Origin: Gelatiniphilus marinus
GTDB taxonomy: Bacteria; Bacteroidota; Bacteroidia; Flavobacteriales; Flavobacteriaceae
Strand: one strand, 5' to 3'
NCBI RefSeq assembly: GCF_042678305.1
Contig: NZ_JBHUDT010000006.1
Length of the DNA: 64,000 bases
Within the stretch, counting starts at the first letter, position 1. The number at the start of each line of letters is the position of its first letter. Under the pieces are notes generated by a model that saw nothing but the letters and a program-made list of their open reading frames with translations, was not told the DNA's origin and searched no databases. Shown piece by piece: positions 36,221 through 44,654 of the stretch. The position numbers were made by a program, and so were the translations under genes.

Positions 36221-38626
36221 ATGAAACATTTAATTTTCACGCTCGTGTTCCTTATGTCAGGAATCACGTTTGCACAACAAGGTATTAATTACAAAGCCCT
36301 GATTAAAGATGGTTCTGGCAACGTGGTTGCCAACGATTTAATTACCATCGAATTTACCATTTTACAAGGCGCAGGACAAACCAACGTCTATCAAGAAAGT
36401 CACGCACCAACAACCGATGCCAACGGTATTGTTATGGTAAATATTGGCGATGGCACACCCATTTCTGGGACGTTTAATGCCATAGATTGGGCAGCAGACG
36501 ACCACTACCTAAACGTACAGATAAACACAGGTGGTGGCTTAACAGATATGGGGACCACACAGTTTATAGCAGTACCTTATGCTAAACAAGCCGAAACCGC
36601 TACCACAGCAACCAATGTAAACGGTCTGGAAACTTTGGACGAAGGCAATGGCACAGGCTACCGTTTGGTAGGGAGAAACCCAAGTTATTTTGGTAACATT
36701 GGTCTTGATGCTGTAGATGTAAGTGCCAGCAACACCACAGGCGATTCTGGTGCTACAGGAGATTATGCCTTTGCCTCTGGACGCCAAGTTTTAGCTTCTG
36801 GTCGTTACGCTATGGCAAACAATTATGGTAATACAGCGTCTGGTGATTATGCCACAGCCTTTGGTTTCATTACCTCTGCTGATGCTTATGCATCACTGGC
36901 ATTGGGACGACGTAACGTAGGTGGAGGCAACCCAACAGCTTGGGTAGAAACCGACCCTTTGCTAGAAGTAGGTAATGGCTTTGGTGCTAATACCAGCAAT
37001 GCCTTAACCATTTTAAAAAACGGAACCGTTACAGCACCCAGTTTTGATATGGCAGAAATAACCGACCCCAAAGCGTTGATTACCAAAGAGTATTTAGAAA
37101 ACACAGCCGTAGCTACTGGTTTAGAAGCCATAGACGAGGGCAATGGTATAGGCTGGCGCTTGATTGGGTCAAACCCAGCTTTTTATGATAATATAGGAGA
37201 TAATGTAGTTGATTTATCTTACAGTCTTAATAATACTACTATAAGCTCTGGTGCTTCTGGGAGTGATTCTTTTGCAAGTGGCAGGGATACAACCGCATCA
37301 GGACAATTTTCCACAGCTATGGGCTATGCAACAGAAGCATCAGATGAACGTGCCACAGCAATGGGATCCTTTACGACTGCATCAGGTGGAGTTTCCACAG
37401 CAATGGGAAATGGTACAATCGCATCAGGAAATTATTCCACAGCAATGGGAAGTGGTCCAACTGCATCAGGTGGAGCTTCCACAGCCATGGGACATGTAAC
37501 AGAAGCTTCAGGGCAATTTTCCACAGCCATGGGAACTAATACAACAGCATCAGAGTATGCTTCAACAGCAATGGGAAATGGTACAATCGCATCAGGAGCA
37601 AGTTCTACAGCCATGGGATCTAATACTGAAGCATCAGGAACTATTTCAACAGCCATGGGGTACAATACAGAAGCATCAGGAGCGTATTCCACAGCAATGG
37701 GTGAAGAAACAGTTGCTCTTGGAGACCATGCAACTGCCATGGGACGTTATTCTCAAGCCAACGGAGAACGTTCTGTTGCTTTGGGCAGTTCTAATGCAGG
37801 TGGCTTTGGTGCAGTAGCGATGGGTTTTGGAAATAATGCATCTGGAAATTATTCAACAGCAATTGGCTATTATAATGAGGTGTATTCAGCATACTGTACA
37901 GCGGTCGGTAGATATGGGGTTGCTTTTGGTTCTTATACCGATTGGGAATGGACAGAGCCGCTATTTATAATAGGAAATGGTACGATCAATTTTGAACGCA
38001 ATGCACTTACCGTACTTAAAAACGGTAATATGGGCATTACCACCAGCACACCAGAAGTTAAGTTGCACATTACAGATGGCAGTGATGCTGGCCTTAACCA
38101 AACAGGTGGTTACGTGTTACTGGGCGAGACCTCTGGTATGAATCTGGTAATGGATACCAATGAGATTATGGTACGCAACAATGGTGCAGCAGCCCCTTTA
38201 TATTTACAAAACGATGGTGGCGACGTACGTGTTGGTGGTGCTGTGGTGCACAGTAGCGACCGTAGGTTAAAACGTGATATAGAAACTTTACGTTATGGTT
38301 TAAACGAAGTTTTGCAATTGGCACCCAAACAATACTACTGGAAAAACCGTGGCGAGCAAACTCACAAATCGTTAGGCTTGATTGCCCAAGAGGTACAACC
38401 TGTTATATCAGAACTGGTACACACAGCCAATAACGAAAGCAACACCTTAAGCGTGAACTATACCGAACTGATTCCAGTTTTAATAAATGCCATACAAGAG
38501 CAACAAGAGATTATCAATAGTTTGCAGACCACAGTAAACAGCAAACAGTCGCAATTAGGGCAACTTGAAAATGATGTCGCCGAATTAAAAGGCTTGGTGA
38601 ATCAATTAATTACTAATAATAAATAA
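36221..38626 (+). CDS. surface protein with YadA-like head repeats and C-terminal S74 intramolecular chaperone domain
   Basis: 801 residues with a signal peptide (MKHLIFTLVFLMSGITFA). Residues 20-120 are a beta-rich N-terminal domain (GINYKALIKDGSGNVVANDL). Two homologous modules follow, each starting L-E-[TA]-[LI]-DEGNG-x-G-[YW]-R-L-[VI]-G (about 129 and 303) and ending in ALT[IV]LKNG (about 265 and 600). The second module contains about fifteen 14-residue YadA-head repeats of the form STAMG-x3-T-x-ASG. From about 676 the Peptidase_S74 chaperone domain has the Ser/Lys pair in SSDRRLKRDI, GLIAQEVQP, then a C-terminal coiled coil. It probably trimerises like tail fibres and adhesins. The secretion route is unclear, as no T9SS signal is seen. 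Confidence 0.88.
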   Translation: MKHLIFTLVFLMSGITFAQQGINYKALIKDGSGNVVANDLITIEFTILQGAGQTNVYQESHAPTTDANGIVMVNIGDGTPISGTFNAIDWAADDHYLNVQINTGGGLTDMGTTQFIAVPYAKQAETATTATNVNGLETLDEGNGTGYRLVGRNPSYFGNIGLDAVDVSASNTTGDSGATGDYAFASGRQVLASGRYAMANNYGNTASGDYATAFGFITSADAYASLALGRRNVGGGNPTAWVETDPLLEVGNGFGANTSNALTILKNGTVTAPSFDMAEITDPKALITKEYLENTAVATGLEAIDEGNGIGWRLIGSNPAFYDNIGDNVVDLSYSLNNTTISSGASGSDSFASGRDTTASGQFSTAMGYATEASDERATAMGSFTTASGGVSTAMGNGTIASGNYSTAMGSGPTASGGASTAMGHVTEASGQFSTAMGTNTTASEYASTAMGNGTIASGASSTAMGSNTEASGTISTAMGYNTEASGAYSTAMGEETVALGDHATAMGRYSQANGERSVALGSSNAGGFGAVAMGFGNNASGNYSTAIGYYNEVYSAYCTAVGRYGVAFGSYTDWEWTEPLFIIGNGTINFERNALTVLKNGNMGITTSTPEVKLHITDGSDAGLNQTGGYVLLGETSGMNLVMDTNEIMVRNNGAAAPLYLQNDGGDVRVGGAVVHSSDRRLKRDIETLRYGLNEVLQLAPKQYYWKNRGEQTHKSLGLIAQEVQPVISELVHTANNESNTLSVNYTELIPVLINAIQEQQEIINSLQTTVNSKQSQLGQLENDVAELKGLVNQLITNNK
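37305..37930 (+). repeat. tandem 42-bp coding repeats (YadA-head units)
   Basis: About fifteen tandem copies of a 42-bp unit such as tccacagcaatgggaaatgg + tacaatcgcatcaggaaat encode the 14-residue head repeats. Some units are nearly identical at DNA level (NGTIASG twice), so copy number can change by slippage or recombination. They are continuous and in frame, unlike CRISPR repeats. Confidence 0.85.
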
Positions 38627-38635
38627 AGATAGTAA

Positions 38636-38999
38636 CGTCATTGCGAGCGAGGTACGAGCGAAACAATCTCATGAATAAAAGTTCCGATTAAACAGATTGC
38701 TTCATTTCGTTGCACTCCATTCGCAATGACGAAAAACACGAATGTCATTACGAGGAAAGAGGAACGAATGACGAAGTAATCTGTAAAATAGAAGAATAAG
38801 ACTGCCACGTCCTACGTCCTCGCAGTGACGTCATTACGAGGAGAGAAGAATGAACGATGAAGCAATCTCATGAATAAAACATACAGACTGCTTCGTTTCA
38901 CTCGCAGTAACGTCATTGCGAGAAGTGAGGCACGAGCGACGTGGCAATCTCATCAATACAACTAACAGATTGCTTCACCCTAAAGGGTTCGCAATGACG
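38636..38999 (+). repeat. array of REP-like elements, copies 7-10
   Basis: Elements at 38636-38731, 38744-38830, 38829-38912 and 38911-38999. Each runs from cgtcattgcgag/cgtcattacgag to cgcaatgacg/cgcagtgacg with a gcaatctcatgaataa-type centre. It fills the whole gap between the YadA-like gene and the small T9SS gene. Confidence 0.8.
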
Positions 39000-39023
39000 A
39001 TAAATTTTAAAAAACTAATAAAA

Positions 39024-39482
39024 ATGAAACACATACTATCATTAATTATAGGTTTAGCTTGTTTCCAAACCCAAGCCCAAACCATCGAAAAATATTCCAT
39101 AGACAATGGAGGCGCAAGTACAACCAACGGAAACATCACCTTGCTTTACACCATAGGCGAAGTAAACATACAAGAACTAAATGCAGGAAACATTATACTA
39201 TCCGAAGGGTTTATCAATTCCAACTTCGGAGAAACCTTAAATATTGCCGAAGTAAATTCTAGAGAAAATAAAATACAGATGTACCCAAATCCAGCACAAG
39301 AGGTGTTTTATGTATCCAGTTCAGAGCCAATAACACAAATAACCCTTTATGATGTATCTGGAAAGCAAATAACCAAAACCAATGCAGAACAAATGAACGT
39401 GAACCATTTAGCGGCTGGTGTGTATTTTGTCAGGATAAGCACAGAAATCAGTAATGAGGTTAAACGCTTGGTGGTGAAATAG
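39024..39482 (+). CDS. short T9SS type A sorting-domain protein
   Basis: 152 residues. The ATG at 39024 starts a clear signal peptide (MKHILSLIIGLACFQTQAQ). An upstream in-frame ATG at 38916 would add residues that only translate the adjacent REP-like element. After the signal there are only about 55 residues (YSIDNGGASTTNGNITLLYT and a following IGEVN) before the C-terminal T9SS type A domain, which has the YPNPAQEVFYV motif, LYDVSGKQITK, NHLAAGVYFVRI and a basic end KRLVVK. It would be secreted through T9SS and probably surface-anchored. There is no recognisable functional passenger. Confidence 0.85.
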   Translation: MKHILSLIIGLACFQTQAQTIEKYSIDNGGASTTNGNITLLYTIGEVNIQELNAGNIILSEGFINSNFGETLNIAEVNSRENKIQMYPNPAQEVFYVSSSEPITQITLYDVSGKQITKTNAEQMNVNHLAAGVYFVRISTEISNEVKRLVVK

Positions 39483-39486
39483 AGAG

Positions 39487-39725
39487 CCCTCATTACGAGT
39501 GAGGCACGAGCGAAGTAATCTCATGAATAAGAGTTAGAGTTACAAACAAAAAGATTGCTTCGCTTCGCTTGCAATGACGAACACAACGTCATTACGAGGA
39601 ATGAGGAACGAATGACGAAGTAATCTGCTTCTCGTTTTCGGCATTGCGAAGAAGATACGACTGAAGCAATCTCACGAATGAAATAGACAGGTTGCTTCAT
39701 TCCATTGCACTCCATTAGCAATGAC
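39487..39725 (+). repeat. REP-like elements, copies 11-12, preceding the GIY-YIG gene
   Basis: Copy 11 spans 39487-39579. Copy 12 (39587-39725) is compound: a left arm with gaagtaatctg, then a second half cggcattgcgaag ... gaagcaatctcacgaatgaa, ending cattagcaatgaca. The final atgaca overlaps the first possible ATG (39721) of the reading frame for the nuclease. Confidence 0.75.
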
Positions 39726-39750
39726 AAACAGAAATTATGTATTTTTAAAT

Positions 39751-40050
39751 ATGCAAAAATCGTATGTATATTTTTTAACCAACAAAAACAACACGGTAAT
39801 TTACATTGGTGTAACATCAAATTTGTTAAAACGAGTTTATGAGCACAAAACTAAAATTAGAAAAGGTTTTACATATAGGTATAATTGCAATAAACTGGTT
39901 TATTATGAAGAATTTAGCGATATAAACCAAGCCATATCACGAGAAAAACAATTAAAGGCAGGAAACAGAAAACGTAAAGAAGATGTTATCAATAAACAGA
40001 ACCCTAACTGGGATGATTTGTCTGAAGGTTGGCTATTTTATTTTGATTGA
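39751..40050 (+). CDS. stand-alone GIY-YIG (URI-type) endonuclease
   Basis: About 99 residues from the ATG at 39751 (MQKSYVYFLTNKNNTVIYIG); the in-frame ATG at 39721 lies in the preceding repeat. The motifs are YVYFLTNKNNTVIYIGVTSNL (Y-Y...YIG variant of GIY-YIG), the conserved Arg in LLKRVYEHKTK, KLVYYEEF with the conserved Glu, and AISREKQLKAGNRKRKEDVI followed by an N-P-x-W segment. This is the single-domain family often misnamed as an UvrC-like excinuclease in Bacteroidota. Its stop codon TGA is directly followed by cgtcattacgagg of the next REP-like element, so it is bounded on both sides by that repeat. Its biological role is unknown. Confidence 0.88.
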   Translation: MQKSYVYFLTNKNNTVIYIGVTSNLLKRVYEHKTKIRKGFTYRYNCNKLVYYEEFSDINQAISREKQLKAGNRKRKEDVINKQNPNWDDLSEGWLFYFD

Positions 40051-40164
40051 CGTCATTACGAGGAGAGAAGCATGAACGACGAAGTAATCTCATGAATAAG
40101 AGTTTCAAATAGATTGCTTCACTTAAGCCTGTCTTGAGCTACAGTCGAAAGGCTGGCAATGACG
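40051..40164 (+). repeat. REP-like element, copy 13, directly after the GIY-YIG gene
   Basis: Begins cgtcattacgaggagagaag immediately after the nuclease stop codon, centre gaagtaatctcatgaataag, right arm agattgcttcacttaagcct ... ggctggcaatgacg. Confidence 0.8.
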
Positions 40165-40204
40165 AACACTAGTGTTACAACATTGACGCAAACAAAAAAC
40201 TTAC

Positions 40205-40270
40205 CATGGTGTAAGTAACGAAGTAATCTTTAGGTTAATAGCATTACAGCTTACTAGATTGCTTCGTTTT
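40205..40270 (+). repeat. degenerate REP-like element, copy 14
   Basis: gtaacgaagtaatctttagg ... ctagattgcttcgtttt: the two inner arms are kept (gaagtaatct / agattgcttc) while the outer cgtcatt/aatgacg ends are lost. It sits 50 bp upstream of the broken regulator gene and could act in its leader. Confidence 0.55.
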
Positions 40271-40321
40271 TTATTATATTTATTGGGTTGAATAACATGA
40301 TGTTACCTAAAACCCAACTAA

Positions 40322-41883
40322 ATGACGCGTCTACTTTCAAATTATTTTTTAAAAAATATTATATGTATTCTGCTTTTGAGTTTTTCTGTATTTGTATTTT
40401 CACAAAACCACAAAGAACAAATAACACAAGCCCTAATAACTTTTGAAACCACAGACAATCCAAACGATGGTATTAAAAATTTACTACAACTAAAAAGCAT
40501 AGTTGCACAAACTTCAGATTCGCTTCAAGGTTATTATTATTTAAATTTAGGCATTGCCTACGGACAGTTGAACAGGCAGATTCATCGTTTTGGTATTTAA
40601 ATAAAGCTGAAAAATTTGCCAATACTACAAAATCAGATTTTCTATTAGCCATGATTAATAACACACGAGGTTTGGTCTATATGGGCAAAGCTGAACACGA
40701 AAAATCTGTTGCAGCTTATCAAGAAGTCATGAAACTAGCCGAAGGCAAGAACGACCCAAAACTCAACGATGTGTTAAGCAAGACCTATGGTAATTTAGGA
40801 GGCGTTTATTTTCAGTTAGGGCAAATGGACAAAGCTTTGGAAACCACAAAAAAATGTTTGGCGTTATCTGAAACTATAAAAGACACCACTGATATTGCTT
40901 TAAACCATTTGCGTTTAGCCATGATTTATAATACTACAGACCAATTAGATGATGGTATTCATCATTTAAGTGAAGCACGGCTATTTTTTAAGAACTTAAA
41001 CAATAAAGCCATGTTAGTACATGCCGAAAACGGCCTTGGCAAAAATTTTGAAAAGAAAGGCGAATTAGAAAAAGCTTTTAGTCATTACAATACAGCCCAT
41101 GAAATAGCCAAAGATTTAGGTCAACAAGAAGAATATATTTCTACATTATTAGCCATGGCAAACATTAAGCTAGCGCAATCACAAATTACAGAGTCCAAAA
41201 ATTATGCAGAGGATGCATTAGCGTATGCAAAAAAAAATGGTTTTGCCAATAGTGAAAAACAAGCCTATGATTTATTGTACAGGATTGCTCTAACAAACAA
41301 GCAAACCAAACAAGCGTAAGATTATAGAAACGCCTATATCTCTTTAAATGATTCTTTGAATAGTGTTGAGGTAAAAACACGCGTGGCCGATTTAGAAACC
41401 AAGTACGAAACCACAAAAAAGGAAAAGGAAATCCAGAAATTAACCTTTGAGAGTCAATTGAAAGATGCCAATTTAGCCGAAGCACGAAACGCTCAAATAG
41501 CTTTAGCTACAGGAGCTGCCAGTATTATTTTAATTTTGGTTGTGTTTTTTACAGCGCGTTACAAAAAGGAAAAAGCCGAACGTGAAGCACAGGTTTTACA
41601 GGTAGAAGCCTTACAAAAACGCTTTATGGAATTGCACAGCAGTCCATCGGAATTATCGGTAGAACTGGATATGGAAACCTTAAACAAAAAGCTGCACACG
41701 CCACTTACCGAACGCGAGTTTGACACCTTAAAACATTGTGTTGCTGGAAAAACCAATTCAGAAATAGCCAAACAGCTTTTTATTACAGTAAGTACCGTAA
41801 AATTTCACCTTCGTAATGCATACAGTAAATTAGGCGTAAGCAATAGAAAAGAAGCGTTTCAGTTTATGTTGAAATCAGTGTGA
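40322..41883 (+). pseudogene. TPR-containing LuxR-type transcriptional regulator, interrupted
   Basis: Three consecutive open segments form one gene of about 520 codons. 40322-40600 has a signal or anchor (ICILLLSFSVFVFSQ) and the first TPR. Near 40560-40575 the frame shifts: the true continuation reads ADSSFWYLNKAEKFAN. 40576-41316 carries four to five TPR units. A TAA at 41317 interrupts in frame, and the sequence continues DYRNAYISLNDSLNSVEVKT, a coiled coil, a membrane helix (IALATGAASIILILVVFFTA) and a C-terminal LuxR HTH (LTEREFDTLKHCVAGKTNSE, IAKQLFITVSTVKFHL). The intact family is a membrane-spanning TPR sensor with cytoplasmic HTH. A frameshift plus a nonsense codon suggest inactivation, unless these are sequencing errors. 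Confidence 0.8.
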
Positions 41884-41975
41884 TGTAATGTTATTTCGAG
41901 GCGTTATATTGAGTATATCTAAAAGGATTTTTTAACTAATGCAATCTTAACATTTTTTTAGATTTCAATTAAGAG

Positions 41976-41995
41976 ATTCCTGCCTTCGCAGGAAT
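41976..41995. repeat. short hairpin repeat, copy 2
   Basis: attcctgc-cttc-gcaggaat followed by gaca, the same unit as at 18760-18779. It lies at the convergent ends of the regulator pseudogene and the oxidoreductase gene, where it may serve as a terminator-like hairpin. Confidence 0.7.
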
Positions 41996-42000
41996 GACAA

Positions 42001-43059
42001 TTACACATCATCATAATCAACGGTTAAAGTTGGCGATGTTGGTTGCGCTTGACAAGTCAAAATTAAACCTTCTGCAACTTCGCTTTCTGTTAAAATATTA
42101 TTTTGCCTCATAGTAGCTTCACCTTCCGTAATACGAGCAATACAACTGCTACAAATACCACCTTGGCAAGAATATGGTGCATCTAAATCTTCATCTAAAG
42201 CGGCTTCTAAAACGGTTTGTTTTTGAGACATTTCGAAAGTGGTTTCCTCATCATCTACAATTACAGTAATATGGGTTTTTCCATCTGGAACAGCATTGTC
42301 GTTAAAGACCTCTGCTGGTTTAGCGGCTTTAAACAATTCAAAATGAATACGGTCTTTAGGTGTCTCGTGTTCGGTTAACACATCTTTTACGGTGTGTATC
42401 ATTGCCTCAGGGCCGCATAAATAGTAGGCATCAACATCAATATGTTTGTATTTGTTTTTCATTACAAAATTAACCGTACTTTTTTCTATACGGCCAAACA
42501 TGGCATCGGGTTCATCGGCTTGACTAAATAAAAACTGAATGGAAAATCGGTCTTTATAGACATGTTGCAAATCAAGCAACTCTTTTAAAAACATGGTTTC
42601 TTGAGTCGATTTGTTTCCGTAAACTAAAATAACTTTACTGTGTATTTCTTCTTCTAAGGCACATTTAATAATACTTAAAATAGGTGTAATACCACTTCCT
42701 GCGGCAAAAAGCGCAATGTTTTTTGTTTTCTTATCGTTGGGCTCAAAAATAAAACGTCCTGTTGGTGTTCCAACTTCCAGAGTATCGCCAACTTTTAAAA
42801 TCTTATTGGCATAAGCCGAAAACGTACCGTCTTCAACTTCTTTCACTGCTACTTTAAGTTCACCGCTTTTTGGGGCTACACATAACGAATAATCTCTGCG
42901 AACCTCATTACCATTTAGTGTAGTTTTAAGTGTAATGTATTGTCCTGCCTTAAAAACAAAATTATCTTTTAAAAGTTCTGGTACATCAAAACCAATGGTT
43001 ACAGCTTTATTTGTTTCGCGTTTAAGTTCTTTTATTTGGAGTGAATGAAAATGTGACAT
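42001..43059 (-). CDS. FAD/NAD(P)-dependent oxidoreductase with C-terminal plant-type 2Fe-2S ferredoxin domain (PaaE-like)
   Basis: 352 residues. FAD-binding RRDYSLCVAP (about 55-64), NAD(P)-binding AAGSGITPILSIIKCAL (about 118-134), CGPEAMI near 217, then a ferredoxin domain with Cys ligands in CQGGICSSCIARI and LTCQAQP. The architecture matches the reductase of phenylacetyl-CoA epoxidase and related ring-hydroxylating or desaturase reductases. No paa genes are in the window, so it more likely feeds electrons to another monooxygenase or desaturase. It is divergent from the DUF5687 transporter gene. Confidence 0.9.
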   Translation of the reverse strand: MSHFHSLQIKELKRETNKAVTIGFDVPELLKDNFVFKAGQYITLKTTLNGNEVRRDYSLCVAPKSGELKVAVKEVEDGTFSAYANKILKVGDTLEVGTPTGRFIFEPNDKKTKNIALFAAGSGITPILSIIKCALEEEIHSKVILVYGNKSTQETMFLKELLDLQHVYKDRFSIQFLFSQADEPDAMFGRIEKSTVNFVMKNKYKHIDVDAYYLCGPEAMIHTVKDVLTEHETPKDRIHFELFKAAKPAEVFNDNAVPDGKTHITVIVDDEETTFEMSQKQTVLEAALDEDLDAPYSCQGGICSSCIARITEGEATMRQNNILTESEVAEGLILTCQAQPTSPTLTVDYDDV

Positions 43060-43095
43060 CTATTGATTTTTTTTAACAAAAATAAAGAATAGTGT

Positions 43096-43103
43096 TAGTT
43101 TTG
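43096..43103 (+). promoter_or_regulatory. -7 box of the DUF5687/ABC operon
   Basis: tagttttg matches TAnnTTTG and lies 61 bp before the ATG at 43165, in the divergent gap with the oxidoreductase gene. Confidence 0.45.
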
Positions 43104-43164
43104 TACAGATATTTGTAACAAAATTTTGATCTTTCAGACTAATGTTTTCATAACTACCAAAACC

Positions 43165-44643
43165 ATGATTAAACATTTTATAAATTTAGAATGGAAAGCT
43201 TTTTTTAGATCTGCCAGCTTTGGCAAAAGTTTAGCCATCAAAATATTAATGGGCTTTTTTACCCTATATTTTATGGTTATGTTTCTTTTTGTAGGATTTT
43301 TAATGGATAAAATCTTAGAAAAATTATACCCAAATTTAGATCCGTTGGTGGCTTTTAACGGATTACTATTTTTCTGGATAATTAGTGATTTGTTTATAAG
43401 GTTCTTCTTTCAAAAACTACCGGTAATGAGTGTTAAACCCTTATTAACATTGCCAATAAAACGAAAATCTGTGGTTAATTTCGTTTTAGGAAAATCGGCT
43501 CTATCATTCATTAATTTTTTACCCTTGTTTGCTATTGTTCCTTTTGGACTTAAACTAATTGCAAACGATTATAATACATCAACTGTTTTAATTTGGATGT
43601 TCGTTATTGTACTAATCACTTTAATAAACAATTTTTTAAATTTTATTATTGAAAGCTTATCGGCTAAAACCGAATTATCCTTTTTACCAATAATTGTTTT
43701 TATTGGTTCGCTTTACGCATTAAATTATTTTAATATTATAAATATTGCAGGAATACTATCAAATGGTGTTACGGCAATTACCGATAACCCCGTATTGGTA
43801 ATTGTGCCTATTTTAATATTGTTGATTTTATATGTTTACAATTTTAAAATTTTAAAAGAAAAACTTTTTTTAGACAGCGGATTAAAAGCTAAGATTAAGG
43901 AGGTAAACACCTCAAATATGGAGTGGACCAAAAACTTTGGGGACATTGCCCCTTTTATGCAACTGGATTTAAAACTGATTTGGCGTAACAAGCGAACTAA
44001 ATCTTCGGTTTGGATGGTTTTAATTGGCTTATTGTACGGTTTGTTTTTTTATCCGCAGCCCACTTATCAAAACCTACCTTGGTTTTTTATGTTTATTGGC
44101 GTGTTTTCAACGGGTATTTTTTTAATAAATTTTGGGCAGTTTATCCCGGCTTGGGACAGTGGGTATTACAAACTGCTCATGAGCCAAAACATTAAATACG
44201 AACAATATTTAAAATCTAAATTTACGTTAATGGCAGTAAGTGTCATCATTTTATTTGTATTGGGCATTCCGTATGTTTTTTTTGGGTGGGAAATTTTATT
44301 GGCACATTTTGCCGCGGCCATTTATAACATTGGTGTTAATACACATGTTATTTTATACGGTGGCTCCTTTAACCGTAAAAAAATAGATTTAAGCCAAAAA
44401 GCCGCCTTTAATTATCAAGGTACAGGGGCGGTACAATGGCTTATTGGTATTCCGCTTTTAATATTACCAATGGGTATATTTGCCCTTTTTTACTTTTTGA
44501 TAAGCTTTGAAATAGCTTGTTTAATACTAGCTTTATTGGGCGTTATTGGTATTGTGTTTCATCAAAAATTAATGGAAGCCATTACACAGAAATACTCAGA
44601 ATCAAAATACAAAATGATTAGCGCTTTTAACCAAGACAACTAA
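43165..44643 (+). CDS. DUF5687-like ABC exporter membrane subunit
   Basis: About 492 residues from the ATG at 43165 (MIKHFINLEWKAFFRSASFG); an upstream ATG at 43126 would add thirteen unlikely residues. About twelve membrane segments are seen, and the N-terminal EWKAFFRSASFGKSLAIK segment is typical of DUF5687 permeases in Flavobacteriia. An ATP-binding gene follows after 11 bp, so this is a two-gene ABC exporter. Substrate unknown. The length and arrangement exclude a classic FtsX/MacB-type permease. Confidence 0.85.
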   Translation: MIKHFINLEWKAFFRSASFGKSLAIKILMGFFTLYFMVMFLFVGFLMDKILEKLYPNLDPLVAFNGLLFFWIISDLFIRFFFQKLPVMSVKPLLTLPIKRKSVVNFVLGKSALSFINFLPLFAIVPFGLKLIANDYNTSTVLIWMFVIVLITLINNFLNFIIESLSAKTELSFLPIIVFIGSLYALNYFNIINIAGILSNGVTAITDNPVLVIVPILILLILYVYNFKILKEKLFLDSGLKAKIKEVNTSNMEWTKNFGDIAPFMQLDLKLIWRNKRTKSSVWMVLIGLLYGLFFYPQPTYQNLPWFFMFIGVFSTGIFLINFGQFIPAWDSGYYKLLMSQNIKYEQYLKSKFTLMAVSVIILFVLGIPYVFFGWEILLAHFAAAIYNIGVNTHVILYGGSFNRKKIDLSQKAAFNYQGTGAVQWLIGIPLLILPMGIFALFYFLISFEIACLILALLGVIGIVFHQKLMEAITQKYSESKYKMISAFNQDN

Positions 44644-44654
44644 AAGAAAACATT

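Noticed and set aside
35888..36267. Two short minus-strand reading frames before the YadA-like gene
   Set aside because: They are repeat-derived, and the second also overlaps the signal peptide of the real gene.
37251..37930. Regular repeats of about 42 bp resembling a CRISPR array
   Set aside because: The repeats are contiguous, in frame and encode 14-residue YadA-head units. There are no unique spacers or cas genes.
38916..39023. Upstream start extending the small T9SS protein
   Set aside because: The added residues (MREVRHERRGNL…) are translation of REP-like copy 10 and would hide the signal peptide.
35370..40270. Dispersed palindromes considered as a CRISPR array or integron attC sites
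   Set aside because: Spacing and spacer length are irregular, whole genes lie between copies, and no integrase or cas gene is present. They fit interspersed REP-like elements.
42001..43059. Oxidoreductase as part of a phenylacetate degradation cluster
   Set aside because: No paaABCD or other catabolic genes are nearby. The CapK-like gene at 29 kb belongs to a sugar operon instead.
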